Positions 24,404 through 33,335 are shown, counted from the stretch's first letter. The stretch is 64,000 nt of DNA from Streptomyces sp. MP131-18 (GCF_001984575.1 NZ_LZNS01000001.1:4841553-4905552); one strand, 5' to 3'. The notes: generated by a model from the sequence alone, not told the origin. Translations and numbers: made by a program.

Positions 24404-24473
24404 AGTCGTCGCACACCCAGTTGCCGTTGTTAAGCCTGCGGCCGTTCCTCGACCCGCATGATGGACATTCCAC
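24381..24473 (-). CDS. 30-aa zinc-ribbon microprotein
   Basis: Reads (V)ECPSCGSRNGRRLNNGNW then VCDDCGSVTAG and stop. CPSC and CDDC give a full four-Cys ribbon. GTG 24473 is preceded by a GAGGGGG purine tract about 8 bases upstream. Overall shape and CPSCGS start match the ORF at 19086-19181, so the two are probably paralogous microproteins. Function unknown. Confidence 0.6.
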   Translation of the reverse strand: MECPSCGSRNGRRLNNGNWVCDDCGSVTAG

Positions 24474-24603
24474 AGGGCTGCCCCCTCACGCATCCCTCGC
24501 TGTGGGGCACCGACTGTAGCGTGCGGCGCGCAAGGGCCGCAGCCCCCGGTGCGGCGGCGGGCGCGCACCGGGAACCCGCCCGCCCGCGGGCGGGCGCCGC
24601 GGC

Positions 24604-27009
24604 TCAGCCCAGGCGCGTCAGCCGGTCGGAGAACCCGGGCTCGGACAAGTCCTCCGCCAGGGCCACCGGTGTGGCCGGTCCGCCCTCCCCGTCGCCGACC
24701 GTGAGCACGCCGACCTCGGTCCCGGCGTCCGCCGAGCCGGGAACGCCGTCCTCGCCGCCGGTCACCTCGATCCCCACCTCAAGTCCCGGCCAGCCGACGG
24801 CCGGAACGTCCTCGGTGACGGTCACCGGCGTCTGCCCGCCGAGCCCGTCGTCCACGTACCCGACGACGTCACCCGCGGCGATCACCGTCTCCGCCCGCAA
24901 CTGCTCCTGGGCGAACGTCATCAACTGGCTGCCCGATTCGAGTGCCTGGCTGAGGATCGAGTTGTCCGCCGGGTGCGGCGGCTGGTCGAGCACGGCCCCG
25001 ACGATGAGGTGCGAGGTGCCGTCGATCTCCTGCCTGGCGGCGAACATCAGGTTGCCGCCGGCGATGGTCGTGGTGCCGGTCTTGATGCCGACGACCCCGC
25101 CGACCGGCACCAGCCCGTTCCAGTTGCCGTGCCGGGTTCCGTTGCTGTCCGTGTACTCCGGCATGATCACGATCTGCCGGAAGACCGGGTCCTTCATGAC
25201 CTCCCGCGCCAGCTTCGTCTGGTCCTCGGACGTCGACACGGTCTCCGGGCTCAGCCCGCTCGGGTCGGTGTACGTGGTGTTGTCCATGCCGAGGGCCGCC
25301 GCCGCCTCGTTCATCTTCTCCACGAAGGCCTCCTCCGAGCCGGCGTCCCACCGGGCGAGCAGCCGGGCCACATTGTTCGCGGACGCAATCATGATGGCCT
25401 TGAGCGCCTCGTCCTGCGTCAGCGTGCTGCCCTCCTCGACCTCGACGGTCGACTCGTTCTCCTCGCTCAGCCCGGCTTCGTCCTCGGCCCGCTGGTCGAC
25501 GGGGATCTCGGCGCCCGTCTCACCCTCCGCCATCGGGTGGTCGCGGAGAATGATGTAGGCCGTCATCACCTTCGCAACGGACGCGATCGGCACGGGTTCC
25601 TGCTCGCCCGACGAGCCGAACGTTCCAAGACCGTCGACCGACAGCGTCGCCTGCCCGGCGGCAGGCCACGGCACGGACGGGGTCTCGCCCTCGAAGGTGT
25701 ACGAGTCCGCGGCGGTCAGCTCAAGGCCGGGATCGGGCAGCGGGCGCAGCGACTGGGCCACGACGAAGACGATCAGGAGCAGGACCGCCAGCGGCGTCCA
25801 GATCTTCACCCGCCGCAGTGCGGTCCGCAGCGGAGTGGGCGGTGGCGCGGGCCGGTTGGTGAGTGAGGCGAGCAACTCCAGCGGGTCGCGCGGCGCCTCC
25901 GGCGCCTCCGGCGGCGCGGGGGGCGCGGGCGGCGGCGCGGGCGGCTCGTCGGGCGCGCGCAGGGTGGTGGTCTTCTGATCCTTGCCCTGGTCCTTGCCCT
26001 GATCGGCCTTCGGCGGCGGAACCCGCAGCATGGCCGTACGGTCCGACTCCTGTGCCGGCTCCGCGGCGTCTGCCTGCTCGGGCAGCCGCAGCATGGCCGT
26101 GCGATCCGACTCGGTGCCCTTCGGGGCGGTGGTGGGCTCGACGTCGCGTTCCGGCGTTTCGGCCGGGCCCGCTATGGCCCCGAGGTCGGCGGTGGCGGTA
26201 TCCGCGGCCGGCTTCGGCCTCTTGACGGATTCCCCCGGCTCCGCCTCATCCGTCTCCTTGGGCAGCCGCAGCATGGCCGTGCGATCCGACGCATCCGCGT
26301 CCCGGCCCCCCGCCGAGCCCGCGGCGGACGGCTCCTCCGGGTCCGCGTCCGGGTCCGGCTCCGCTGCGGATGGTTCGTTCGTGTCTGCCGCCGCTTCCGC
26401 TGCCGCGGCGGGGGGCGCGTCTGTGCCCGCGTCCGCGTCCGCATCCGCTGCGGACGGCTTCTCCGTGTCCGCCTTCGCCTCCGTGGCGGCAGGCTCCTTC
26501 GTGTCCGCGGGTTCCTCCGCCTCAGTCTCCGCCGCCGCGGCAGGAGATGCGTCTGTGTCCGCGGGCTTCTCCGTGTCCGGCTCCGCTGCCGCGGCGGGAG
26601 ATGCGTCTGTGCCCGCGTCCACCTCCGCATCCGCTGCGGACGGCTCGTTCAAGGGCGGCGAGGGGTTTGTGGGCTTTGTTTTGATTTCGGGTTCTTTTTC
26701 CTCGTTCGTCGCTTCGTCGGTCCCGCTCGTGGCCGTCTCCCGGTCTCCGGCCGTGGCCGGTGTCCTGTCCTCGCCCTCGGATGCCTGCCGTGCAGGTGTC
26801 CCCGTGCCCCCACTCACTCCCGTACCCCTGAACTCCCGTACCTGCTCCGGCACTCCGCCGGTCTCCTCGGCGGCCTCGTCGGCAGCCGGCTTCTCCTCGT
26901 CCCCGGGAACCTTCGCCTCCTGGGGAACCCTTCCGGGGTCCTCAGGCGTCTTCTCCGATGACTCCTGCTCCCGCTCCCGCTCCGAACTGTCCGGGGACTC
27001 GCCCGCCAC
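24604..27009 (-). CDS. D-alanyl-D-alanine carboxypeptidase with long cytoplasmic tail
   Basis: 801 aa. Residues 1-400 are acidic, Ala/Pro/Asp-rich and probably disordered, with three near-identical SDRTAMLR(L/V)P motifs at 241, 301 and 322 and a related KTTTLRAP at 346. A membrane helix (PLAVLLLIVFVVAQSL, about 405-421) follows, then an extracellular S11 peptidase: SVAK (Ser477/Lys480), SANN as the SxN motif, and GIKTGTT as KTG. It trims pentapeptide stems of peptidoglycan. GTG 27009 has GGGAGG close upstream. The repeated Thr motifs inside the cell look like Ser/Thr-kinase or FHA-docking sites (inference). Divergent from the GPP34 gene. Confidence 0.9.
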   Translation of the reverse strand: MAGESPDSSEREREQESSEKTPEDPGRVPQEAKVPGDEEKPAADEAAEETGGVPEQVREFRGTGVSGGTGTPARQASEGEDRTPATAGDRETATSGTDEATNEEKEPEIKTKPTNPSPPLNEPSAADAEVDAGTDASPAAAAEPDTEKPADTDASPAAAAETEAEEPADTKEPAATEAKADTEKPSAADADADAGTDAPPAAAAEAAADTNEPSAAEPDPDADPEEPSAAGSAGGRDADASDRTAMLRLPKETDEAEPGESVKRPKPAADTATADLGAIAGPAETPERDVEPTTAPKGTESDRTAMLRLPEQADAAEPAQESDRTAMLRVPPPKADQGKDQGKDQKTTTLRAPDEPPAPPPAPPAPPEAPEAPRDPLELLASLTNRPAPPPTPLRTALRRVKIWTPLAVLLLIVFVVAQSLRPLPDPGLELTAADSYTFEGETPSVPWPAAGQATLSVDGLGTFGSSGEQEPVPIASVAKVMTAYIILRDHPMAEGETGAEIPVDQRAEDEAGLSEENESTVEVEEGSTLTQDEALKAIMIASANNVARLLARWDAGSEEAFVEKMNEAAAALGMDNTTYTDPSGLSPETVSTSEDQTKLAREVMKDPVFRQIVIMPEYTDSNGTRHGNWNGLVPVGGVVGIKTGTTTIAGGNLMFAARQEIDGTSHLIVGAVLDQPPHPADNSILSQALESGSQLMTFAQEQLRAETVIAAGDVVGYVDDGLGGQTPVTVTEDVPAVGWPGLEVGIEVTGGEDGVPGSADAGTEVGVLTVGDGEGGPATPVALAEDLSEPGFSDRLTRLG

Positions 27010-27231
27010 CCGTGCCTCCCTACGCGTCGATCAAGAAATGGCCGCTGGCTCTACCAGTCTGCCGGGTCCTGTGCACCTCGGTACGACGAGCCGGTGGTGG
27101 CGGAAACCTGCTGCCTGTACCCAAGGACGACAACGACATATCTACGGGTTCCCTCACAAAACAACCACGCACCCTCGACAGAACAATGTGAGAGGCGTCA
27201 CCCTGTCTTTCATCCACGCGGGGAGGCATGG

Positions 27232-28032
27232 ATGGGCAGGAGTCGTAGAACCATTCCGGAGGAGCTGCTGCTGCTCGCTCTGGACCCGGCCACGGGTACC
27301 ACCGCGCAGCCGCAGTCGCTCGACCTCGGCCTTGCCGGAGCACAGCTCGTCGAGCTGGCCCTGGCGGGACGGATAGCCCCTGATGGGGACCGAATAGCCG
27401 TGGTGCTGCCACGGCCGACCGGAGATCCCACGCTGGACTCCGCACTGGAGTTGCTGCGCAGGCGCGGCAGTCCGGTCCGGGCGGTCCACTGGATCGGCGG
27501 GCCCAGACTCGGGCTACGCCAAACGTATCTCACGCACCTGGAACGCTGCGGCATGGTGCACGCGGTGGAGAACCAGATGTGCGGGGTCTTGCCGACGACC
27601 CGGTACCAGGCGACGGAAACCGCGGTCAGCAGGCAGATCCGGGCGCGGCTGGACACCGCGATCCGCACCGGCACGCCACCGGACGCGCGGACCGCGGCCC
27701 TGGCGGCGCTCGCCCACGCCGTGGGCCTGGGCAAGCACCTGTATCCGGGCAACGAGGGGCGCTCGTCCCGTTCCCGGCTGCGGGATCTGATCAGGCACGA
27801 CCCGATGGGCGGCCTGGTGGCACACGCCGTGATGGACGTGCAGAACGGCGTGGCCGGCCAGGCGGCCGCGGTGCGGCGCCCGCAGCAGGGCACCGCGCGC
27901 AAGACGACGGGACGCGCCTCGGCGCCCGCGGCGGCTATGGCTGTGGTCGGACAGTCGCAGCAGATCAGCGGTGACCAGACGAGGCGGAGAGGAGTGACAC
28001 GAGCCGCGGTACGGCCTTCGCTCTCGCACTAG
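27232..28032 (+). CDS. GPP34 (Golgi phosphoprotein 3-like) family protein
   Basis: A 266-aa protein of the GPP34 fold. Opening IPEELLLLALDPATG, then LDLGLAGAQLVELALAGRI and later AALAALAHAVGLGKHLYPG, match the family. Eukaryotic members bind phosphatidylinositol-4-phosphate at Golgi membranes; bacterial roles are unknown. Basic, low-complexity C-terminal 50 residues (RKTTGRAS). GGGAGG is 5 bases before the ATG. Divergent from the carboxypeptidase gene, sharing the 222-bp gap between them. Confidence 0.88.
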   Translation: MGRSRRTIPEELLLLALDPATGTTAQPQSLDLGLAGAQLVELALAGRIAPDGDRIAVVLPRPTGDPTLDSALELLRRRGSPVRAVHWIGGPRLGLRQTYLTHLERCGMVHAVENQMCGVLPTTRYQATETAVSRQIRARLDTAIRTGTPPDARTAALAALAHAVGLGKHLYPGNEGRSSRSRLRDLIRHDPMGGLVAHAVMDVQNGVAGQAAAVRRPQQGTARKTTGRASAPAAAMAVVGQSQQISGDQTRRRGVTRAAVRPSLSH

Positions 28033-28250
28033 GCGCACACGTGCACGGACAACCGCATTGATGACCTAACCGGGAGCCGCATTTCGAGCACGGGGTGTGG
28101 CGGCGGCCACAGACGAGGGCCGTTGCCGCACCCCATGCTTGTGATCGGCCACCCTCTGTCGCGAAATCCGAGCGGATGCACCGCGTCTGGTGGCACTCTG
28201 CTTGGTAACGCGGTCCTCGGGCCGATCATTTCGACGGAGGTGCACAGTCC

Positions 28251-29123
28251 GTGGTGGGCAACGTCAATCCGACGGTCCGGCGGCGCCGGCTCGGCCAGGA
28301 GCTGAGACGGCTCCGCGAAGAGCGCGCCATGACCGCGGAAGAGGTGGCGGACCGGCTGCTGGTCTCCCAGTCCAAGATCAGCAGACTTGAGAACGGCCGC
28401 CGCAGTATCAGCCCGCGCGACGTGCGGGACCTGTGCGGGGTCTACGGGGTGGACGACCAGCGGCTCGTCGAGTCGCTGATGCAGATGGCCCGCGAGTCCC
28501 GCCAGCAGGGCTGGTGGCACGCCTTCGCGGAGCTGTCGCCGACCTACAGCGTCTACATCGGCCTGGAGATGGACGCGTCCTCGTTACGCGTCTTCGAACC
28601 CCAGGTGATTCCCGGGTTGCTCCAGACCGCCGACTACGCCACCGCGCTCATAGCGGGGGCCCTGCCCGAGGTGGGTCCCGGCGAGGTCGGGAGCCGGGTG
28701 CAGGTGCGGATGCGGCGGCAGCAGCGGCTCTGGGAGGACAGGACTCCCCTGCGCCTGTGGGCCGTCGTCGACGAGGCGGTGCTGCGCCGCGAGGTCGGCG
28801 GGCGGCGCGTGATGATGGAGCAGATGCAGCGGCTTTCCGAGTGCGCCGCGCTGCCGCACGTGACGCTCCAGGTGCTGCCGTTCTCGGCGGGCGCGCACCC
28901 GGGGGTGAACGGGCAGTACGCGATCCTCGAGTTCCCCGAGGCGTCCGACTCCACGGTGATCTACCTGGAGGGCGGCACGAGCGACCTCTATCTGGAGAAG
29001 CCGCACGACGTGCAGCACTACAGCGTCATGTACGAGCATCTGCGCGCGCAGGCGCTCAGTCCCGAGGCGACGCGCCGCTTCATCGAGGAGCTGGCCGGGA
29101 CGTTCCGCGCGGCGGTCTCCTGA
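28251..29123 (+). CDS. XRE-family regulator with DUF5753 domain, TTA-containing
   Basis: 290 aa. An N-terminal helix-turn-helix (residues about 12-67: RLGQELRRLREERAMTAEEV and LLVSQSKISRLENGR) is followed by the DUF5753 sensor-like domain (FEPQVIPGLLQTADYA to the end). The paired DUF397 gene follows at 29277, a streptomycete arrangement known from whiJ- and abaA-type developmental loci. The gene contains one leucine TTA codon at 28584-28586 (codon 112), so translation should depend on bldA tRNA; I found no other TTA in the genes of this window. GGAGG lies before the GTG start. Confidence 0.92.
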   Translation: MVGNVNPTVRRRRLGQELRRLREERAMTAEEVADRLLVSQSKISRLENGRRSISPRDVRDLCGVYGVDDQRLVESLMQMARESRQQGWWHAFAELSPTYSVYIGLEMDASSLRVFEPQVIPGLLQTADYATALIAGALPEVGPGEVGSRVQVRMRRQQRLWEDRTPLRLWAVVDEAVLRREVGGRRVMMEQMQRLSECAALPHVTLQVLPFSAGAHPGVNGQYAILEFPEASDSTVIYLEGGTSDLYLEKPHDVQHYSVMYEHLRAQALSPEATRRFIEELAGTFRAAVS

Positions 29124-29276
29124 CGCCTTCGGCGCCCGCGGAATATACCTGCAACGACTGGGCCCCGTGCGGAAGTTGGGCGCGGACCATCCAGTCGAGT
29201 GAAGCGGCACATCATTGGGATTTCCGGACTAGTACGGTCGCGGCATCACTACTGACCGTCAAGATCCGGAGCGGAC

Positions 29277-29495
29277 ATGGTAATTGAGCAAGGCGTGGCG
29301 CGGGCCTGGATCAAGTCCTCCTATTCGGGGGGCAACGGGGCGTGTCTGGAGGTGAGGTTTCCGGCGCGGGACGTGCTCGCCGTGCGCGATTCGAAGGACC
29401 CGGCGGGGCCACTGCTCGGCTTTCCGGCCGGTTCGTGGTCGGCGTTCCTCGATGCGGTCGACGCCGTCGACGTGGTACACGCCGCAAGCTGCTGA
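29277..29495 (+). CDS. DUF397 partner protein
   Basis: 72 aa. ARAWIKSSYSGGNGACLEV, VLAVRDSKDPAGPLL and SWSAFLDAV are the DUF397 landmarks. Such proteins are encoded next to XRE/DUF5753 regulators and are thought to antagonise or modulate them. It starts 153 bases after the regulator, so it may have its own promoter in the gap. Confidence 0.9.
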   Translation: MVIEQGVARAWIKSSYSGGNGACLEVRFPARDVLAVRDSKDPAGPLLGFPAGSWSAFLDAVDAVDVVHAASC

Positions 29496-29670
29496 AGGCC
29501 GCCGAGGACCGTTGAGGGCCGTTGAGGGCGGGGCCCGGCGCGCGTCACGGGGCACGAGGAACGTTCGGTAGTGATCAGCTCGTGGCGGTGGTGCGGAGTC
29601 CGGCGTCCGCCGCATGTGCGAGCCGGACGTGCAGCACCTACGCTGACGGTACAGGGAGGTGCTATCGCAC

Positions 29671-29877
29671 ATGTCCGAATCATCCGCGTCAGACGAGCAG
29701 CGTTCCGACGGTCTCCCTACGCCCGACCACCTGCTGCACACGGGGGCGGAGAAGCCGCTGGACCCGGAGGACCTGGTCCGTCTCAGCGGCAGGGAGCCGA
29801 CTCCCGAGCGGGTCGAGGAGGCCAGGCGGCTGCTGGAGGAGCACGGACCGGCCGCCGCGGAGCGCTATCTGCCGTAG
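29671..29877 (+). CDS. small hypothetical protein (68 aa)
   Basis: Acidic, helical sequence: SDEQRSDGLPTPDHLLHTGA, then LDPEDLVRLSGREPTPERVE and a final LLEEHGPAAAERYLP. No family with known role recognised. GGGAGG (29654-29659) lies 11 bases before the ATG; a GTG at 29659 is a less likely start. Confidence 0.7.
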   Translation: MSESSASDEQRSDGLPTPDHLLHTGAEKPLDPEDLVRLSGREPTPERVEEARRLLEEHGPAAAERYLP

Positions 29878-29990
29878 TCCGCCGTAGTCCGCCGCCCCGT
29901 CGGGCGGCGGCCCCGGCGTGGCCGGAATGATCCGGTGACCCACCTGGTTGGCCCGGGGAAGGGCAATCACGATCAGGGAGGCGTACCGCC

Positions 29991-31088
29991 GTGGCCGATG
30001 AACGATCTGGCAACGACAGCATCAGGGGCGAGCGGCGCGGGCGGGCGCCCGTGCCGCTGTCCGTGCTGGACCTGGCTACGGTCGGTGCCGGGCTGACGGC
30101 GACGCAGGCGCTGCGCGCCACGGCGGATCTCGCGAGGCAGACCGAGCGGCGCGGCTTTCACCGGTTCTGGGTGGCCGAGCACCACTCGATGCCGGGCGTC
30201 GCCAGTTCCTCGCCCACCGTGATCCTCGGGCACCTGTCGGCGCGGACGGAGCGCATCCGGCTGGGGTCCGGCGGCGTGATGCTGCCGAACCACCCGCCGC
30301 TGGTCGTCGCGGAGCAGTTCGGCACGCTGGAGGCGCTGGCTCCCGGTCGGATCGACCTGGGCCTCGGGCGGGCGCCCGGGACGGACGGCCCGACCGCCGC
30401 CGCGCTGCGGCGCGGGCGGGCGGACGGCGCGGACGAGTTCCCGCAGCAGGTGGCGGAGCTGGTCAGGTTCCTCGACGACGACTTCCCCGACGCGCACCCG
30501 TACTCCAGGATTCACGCCGTGCCGGGTCCTGTGCAGGGCACCCTGCCGGGCGGGGTGCAGTCGCCTGCGCGTCCGCCGGTGTGGCTGCTCGGCTCCTCCG
30601 GCTTCAGCGCCGAGCTGGCGGGGCGGCTGGGCCTGCCGTTCGCGTTCGCGCACCACTTCTCGGCGGCGCACACGGTTCCCGCGCTGGAGCTGTACCGGCA
30701 GACCTTCCGGCCCTCCGGGGTGCTGGACGCGCCGTATGCGCTGATCGGGGTGTCCGCGCTGGCCGCCGAGGACAGGCAGGAGGCGCACCGGCAGGTGCTG
30801 ACGGGCGCGCTGTCGATGATCCGGCTGCGGACCGGGCGGCTCGGTCTGGTGCCGTCGCCCGAGGAGGCGGCGGCGTATCCGTTCAGCGAGGTGGAGAAGG
30901 ACTTCCTCGACGGCTGGCTCGCCAACGTGGTGTACGGGACGCCGGAGGTGGTGCGCGAGGGGCTCGACGCCCTGGTGAAGCGCACCGGCGCGGACGAACT
31001 CATGATCACCGCCAATGCCCACACCCCCGCGGCGCGGTTGCGCAGCTACGAACTGATCGCCGACGCCTACGGGCTGCCCGCGGCGTAG
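29991..31088 (+). CDS. LLM-class (luciferase-like) flavin monooxygenase
   Basis: 365 aa. Family marks: RRGFHRFWVAEHHSMPGVAS, ARTERIRLGSGGVMLPNHPP, VVAEQFGTLEALAPGRIDLG and LGRAPGTDG, the standard beta-barrel segments of group-II LLM oxidoreductases that use FMNH2 or F420. The first 20 residues are an extra basic tail. GGGAGG precedes GTG 29991. Substrate unknown; no flavin reductase gene is adjacent. Confidence 0.9.
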   Translation: MADERSGNDSIRGERRGRAPVPLSVLDLATVGAGLTATQALRATADLARQTERRGFHRFWVAEHHSMPGVASSSPTVILGHLSARTERIRLGSGGVMLPNHPPLVVAEQFGTLEALAPGRIDLGLGRAPGTDGPTAAALRRGRADGADEFPQQVAELVRFLDDDFPDAHPYSRIHAVPGPVQGTLPGGVQSPARPPVWLLGSSGFSAELAGRLGLPFAFAHHFSAAHTVPALELYRQTFRPSGVLDAPYALIGVSALAAEDRQEAHRQVLTGALSMIRLRTGRLGLVPSPEEAAAYPFSEVEKDFLDGWLANVVYGTPEVVREGLDALVKRTGADELMITANAHTPAARLRSYELIADAYGLPAA

Positions 31089-31290
31089 CGACCGCGGCGG
31101 CTCGGATTTGCGGCGTCTACGCGCCATTTCGTCCGAACATCTTGCACACCCCTTTTGTTTCTTTTCTGATGGTGACTCAACTGCGGTATGCAAGCCGATA
31201 GTCGGGCCGCGGCCGGGCGCCGGCGGGCGGTTGGCGCGGGACCGGCGAGGGGCTAGGGTGCCGCCACGCGTTACCGAACGGGGGAGCACC

Positions 31291-31989
31291 ATGGTGCACA
31301 AGCCGAGCGTGCCCAAGGACCTCGACCATCCGCGGCGGCTTTGGGCGCGGGCGACGGCGCTGGGCATGCTGGCGACCGCGGGCCTCGAAGGGGACGACTA
31401 CCGGCTGGCCGCCGGCCGGTTGCGGTGCGACAGTCAGGGCGGCAGTTACTGGTGGCGGATGAGCCTGCACGGCGCGGGCCGCGCGGTGTTCTGCGGCCAG
31501 GACGCCGACGGCAGCCACGGCCATCTCCGCCGCGTGCCCGTGGACTTCCTGGCCGGCGGGCCCGGCTGGCTGCCGTGGCGTGACCTGCGCGCGGAGCAGG
31601 ACGACTGCGCGCTCGGCTACGTCTACTGGTGGCACGACGGCGCGTGGGCGCGCGCCCCCTACCCGGATGACCTGGTGGACGACGGGCTCGGGCTGTCCGC
31701 GGCGTGGGTCGGGGACGATGCCGAGCTGGTCCTGCTCCTCTCGGAGGCGGCGGAGGCGGCGGAGGCGGCGGAGGCCGGCGCGCAGGTGAGCGGCGCGCTC
31801 GTGGCGTTCCTCGACCGGGCCGAGGAAGCGACGGTCGACGGGGCGGCGGTCCGGGCGCTGCTCGGCGCGTTCACGCCGACCGAGCCGCCCAAACCGCAGG
31901 CGGTCGAGTCCGCCCTCGACTTCGCCGCCCGTGCCGCCCTCACGCCCGGCGGCGTGCCGCGGCGCGGCCGGGCCGCGCACACGGGCTGA
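31291..31989 (+). CDS. hypothetical protein (232 aa)
   Basis: Unrecognised family. A Trp-rich first half (GGSYWWRMSLHGAGRAVFCG, GGPGWLPWRDLRAEQDDCAL, GYVYWWHDGAWARAPY) suggests a beta-sheet domain binding a small ligand or a protein partner; an Ala/Glu-rich helical second half includes AAEAAEAAEAG, encoded by a 9-bp tandem repeat. Start ATG 31291 follows GGGGAG. Cytoplasmic; context gives no clue. Confidence 0.6.
   Translation: MVHKPSVPKDLDHPRRLWARATALGMLATAGLEGDDYRLAAGRLRCDSQGGSYWWRMSLHGAGRAVFCGQDADGSHGHLRRVPVDFLAGGPGWLPWRDLRAEQDDCALGYVYWWHDGAWARAPYPDDLVDDGLGLSAAWVGDDAELVLLLSEAAEAAEAAEAGAQVSGALVAFLDRAEEATVDGAAVRALLGAFTPTEPPKPQAVESALDFAARAALTPGGVPRRGRAAHTG
31743..31775 (+). repeat. 9-bp GGAGGCGGC tandem repeat within a gene
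   Basis: Three full copies plus a partial fourth, in frame, encoding the Glu-Ala-Ala run of the 232-aa hypothetical protein. Copy number can change without breaking the frame. Confidence 0.85.
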
Positions 31990-32020
31990 GCCCGCGGTCC
32001 GGCCCGGCGGCCGGGGCCTG

Positions 32021-32827
32021 TCAGACGGCGGGCGCGTAGGTGACGGTGACCGGCGCGTGGTCGGACCAGCGCTCCGGGTGGCTGGGCGCCCGTTCGACCT
32101 CCGCCTTCAGGGCGCGCGCGGCCAGGCCAGGTGTCGCAATGTGGTAGTCGATGCGCCAGCCCGTGTCGTTGTCGAACGCCCGGCCGCGGTAGGACCACCA
32201 GGTGTAGGGGCCGTCCTGGTCCGGGTGCAGGCCGCGCACGACGTCGGCGTAGCCGCAAGCGGGCGCGAGGACCCGGGTCAGCCAGGCGCGCTCCTCGGGC
32301 AGGAAGCCCGAGTTGGTGCGGTTGGCGCGCCAGTTCCTGAGGTCGGCCTCCTGGTGGGCGATGTTCCAGTCGCCGCAGATCAGCACCTCACGGCCGGCCG
32401 CGGCGGCGCGGTGGCGCAGGGCGGTGAGGTAGGGCAGGAAGGCCGCCATGAAGCGCTCCTTCTCGTCCTGTTTGGGGGTGCCCGCCTGGCCCGACGGCAG
32501 GTAGAGGCTGGCCAGCGTGACGCCGGGCAGGTCGGCCTCCAGGTACCGGCCGGACGACTCGAACTCCGGCTCGCCGAAGCCGACCCTGACCGCCTCGGGC
32601 TCCTGCCGGGTGAGCAGCGCGACACCGGCGCGGCCGCGGGCCGCGGCCGGTGCGTACACGGCGTGCCACCCGGCGGGGGCGCGCACCTCGTCGGGCAGCT
32701 GGTCCTCCTCGGCGCGCACCTCCTGGAGGCACACGGCGTCGGCCGCGGAGCCGGCGAGCCACGGCAGGTAGCCCTTGCGCGCGGCGGCCCGCAGGCCGTT
32801 GACGTTCACACTGGTCACGGTCAGCAC
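32021..32827 (-). CDS. xth: exodeoxyribonuclease III (AP endonuclease)
   Basis: 268 aa. An EEP-fold nuclease with VTSVNVNGLRAA (Asn ligand), CLQEVRAEE (metal Glu), LICGDWNIAHQEADLRNW, the Asp-bearing WWSYRGRAFDNDTGWRIDY and WSDHAPV (catalytic His). It incises abasic sites and digests 3' ends in base-excision repair. GTG 32827 is preferred because a -10-like TACGGT ends 6 bases upstream and the sequence then begins directly with the conserved strand; there is no ribosome site. Confidence 0.93.
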   Translation of the reverse strand: MLTVTSVNVNGLRAAARKGYLPWLAGSAADAVCLQEVRAEEDQLPDEVRAPAGWHAVYAPAAARGRAGVALLTRQEPEAVRVGFGEPEFESSGRYLEADLPGVTLASLYLPSGQAGTPKQDEKERFMAAFLPYLTALRHRAAAAGREVLICGDWNIAHQEADLRNWRANRTNSGFLPEERAWLTRVLAPACGYADVVRGLHPDQDGPYTWWSYRGRAFDNDTGWRIDYHIATPGLAARALKAEVERAPSHPERWSDHAPVTVTYAPAV

Positions 32828-32833
32828 CGTTCG

Positions 32834-32839
32834 ACCGTA
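32834..32839 (-). promoter_or_regulatory. predicted -10 box of a leaderless xth transcript
   Basis: On the minus strand TACGGT fits the TAnnnT consensus and ends 6 bases before GTG 32827. No recognisable -35. Confidence 0.5.
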
Positions 32840-32872
32840 CACCGGGGCGGGCGGGTGCCCGCGCCCGTGCGG

Positions 32873-33280
32873 TCACAGGGCGATGAGGCCCGCGGGCGTG
32901 GGGCGGAATCCGCAGGCGTCCAGGTAGAACGGGCGCAGGTGCTCCTCGAAATCGACGTGCAGCCAGGTGCAGCCGGCGGCCCTGGTCTCCTCGGTGGCCG
33001 TGGCGACCAGGGCGGTCGCGATGCCCGCCCGGCGCAGCCCCCGCTCGACCACGACGTCGAGCAGGAACGCGTGTCCGCCGCCGTCCCAGGCGACGTTGCA
33101 GAAGCCGGCCAGTGCGCCGTCGGCCGGCCGCCTGGCGCAGACCCAGCCCAGGCTGTGCCGCTCCAGCTGCCCGCGCCAGTCGTGGCCGACGGGCGGGTGT
33201 CCGAAGCCCGCGGCGTGCAGCCGTTCCACCTCGTCGTTGCCGAACGGACCGCGCCAGGTACAGGTGATCGTCGTGTGCAT
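32873..33280 (-). CDS. GNAT-family N-acetyltransferase (135 aa)
   Basis: Compact GNAT domain: GWVCARRPADGALAGF, FLLDVVVERGLRRAGIATAL (acetyl-CoA pyrophosphate loop, R-x-x-G-I/A type), HVDFEEHLRPFYLDACGF at the end. Substrate unknown. ATG 33280 is chosen because TACCCT ends exactly 6 bases upstream on the minus strand, as for a leaderless mRNA. Divergent from another GNAT gene 55 bases away. Confidence 0.87.
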   Translation of the reverse strand: MHTTITCTWRGPFGNDEVERLHAAGFGHPPVGHDWRGQLERHSLGWVCARRPADGALAGFCNVAWDGGGHAFLLDVVVERGLRRAGIATALVATATEETRAAGCTWLHVDFEEHLRPFYLDACGFRPTPAGLIAL

Positions 33281-33286
33281 CCGCCG

Positions 33287-33328
33287 AGGGTAGGGGCCGG
33301 AAGTGTGTGTGGCCGCCGGTTTTAGGAT
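33287..33328. promoter_or_regulatory. divergent leaderless promoters between two GNAT genes
   Basis: Leftward: TACCCT (minus strand, 33287-33292) ends 6 bases before ATG 33280. Rightward: TAGGAT (33323-33328) ends 7 bases before ATG 33336. Neither gene has a ribosome site. -35 elements are not clear. Confidence 0.6.
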
Positions 33329-33335
33329 GACCGGT

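Noticed and set aside
31743..31775. CRISPR-like short repeats
   Set aside because: Contiguous 9-bp coding repeats without spacers; no CRISPR array or cas gene anywhere in the window.
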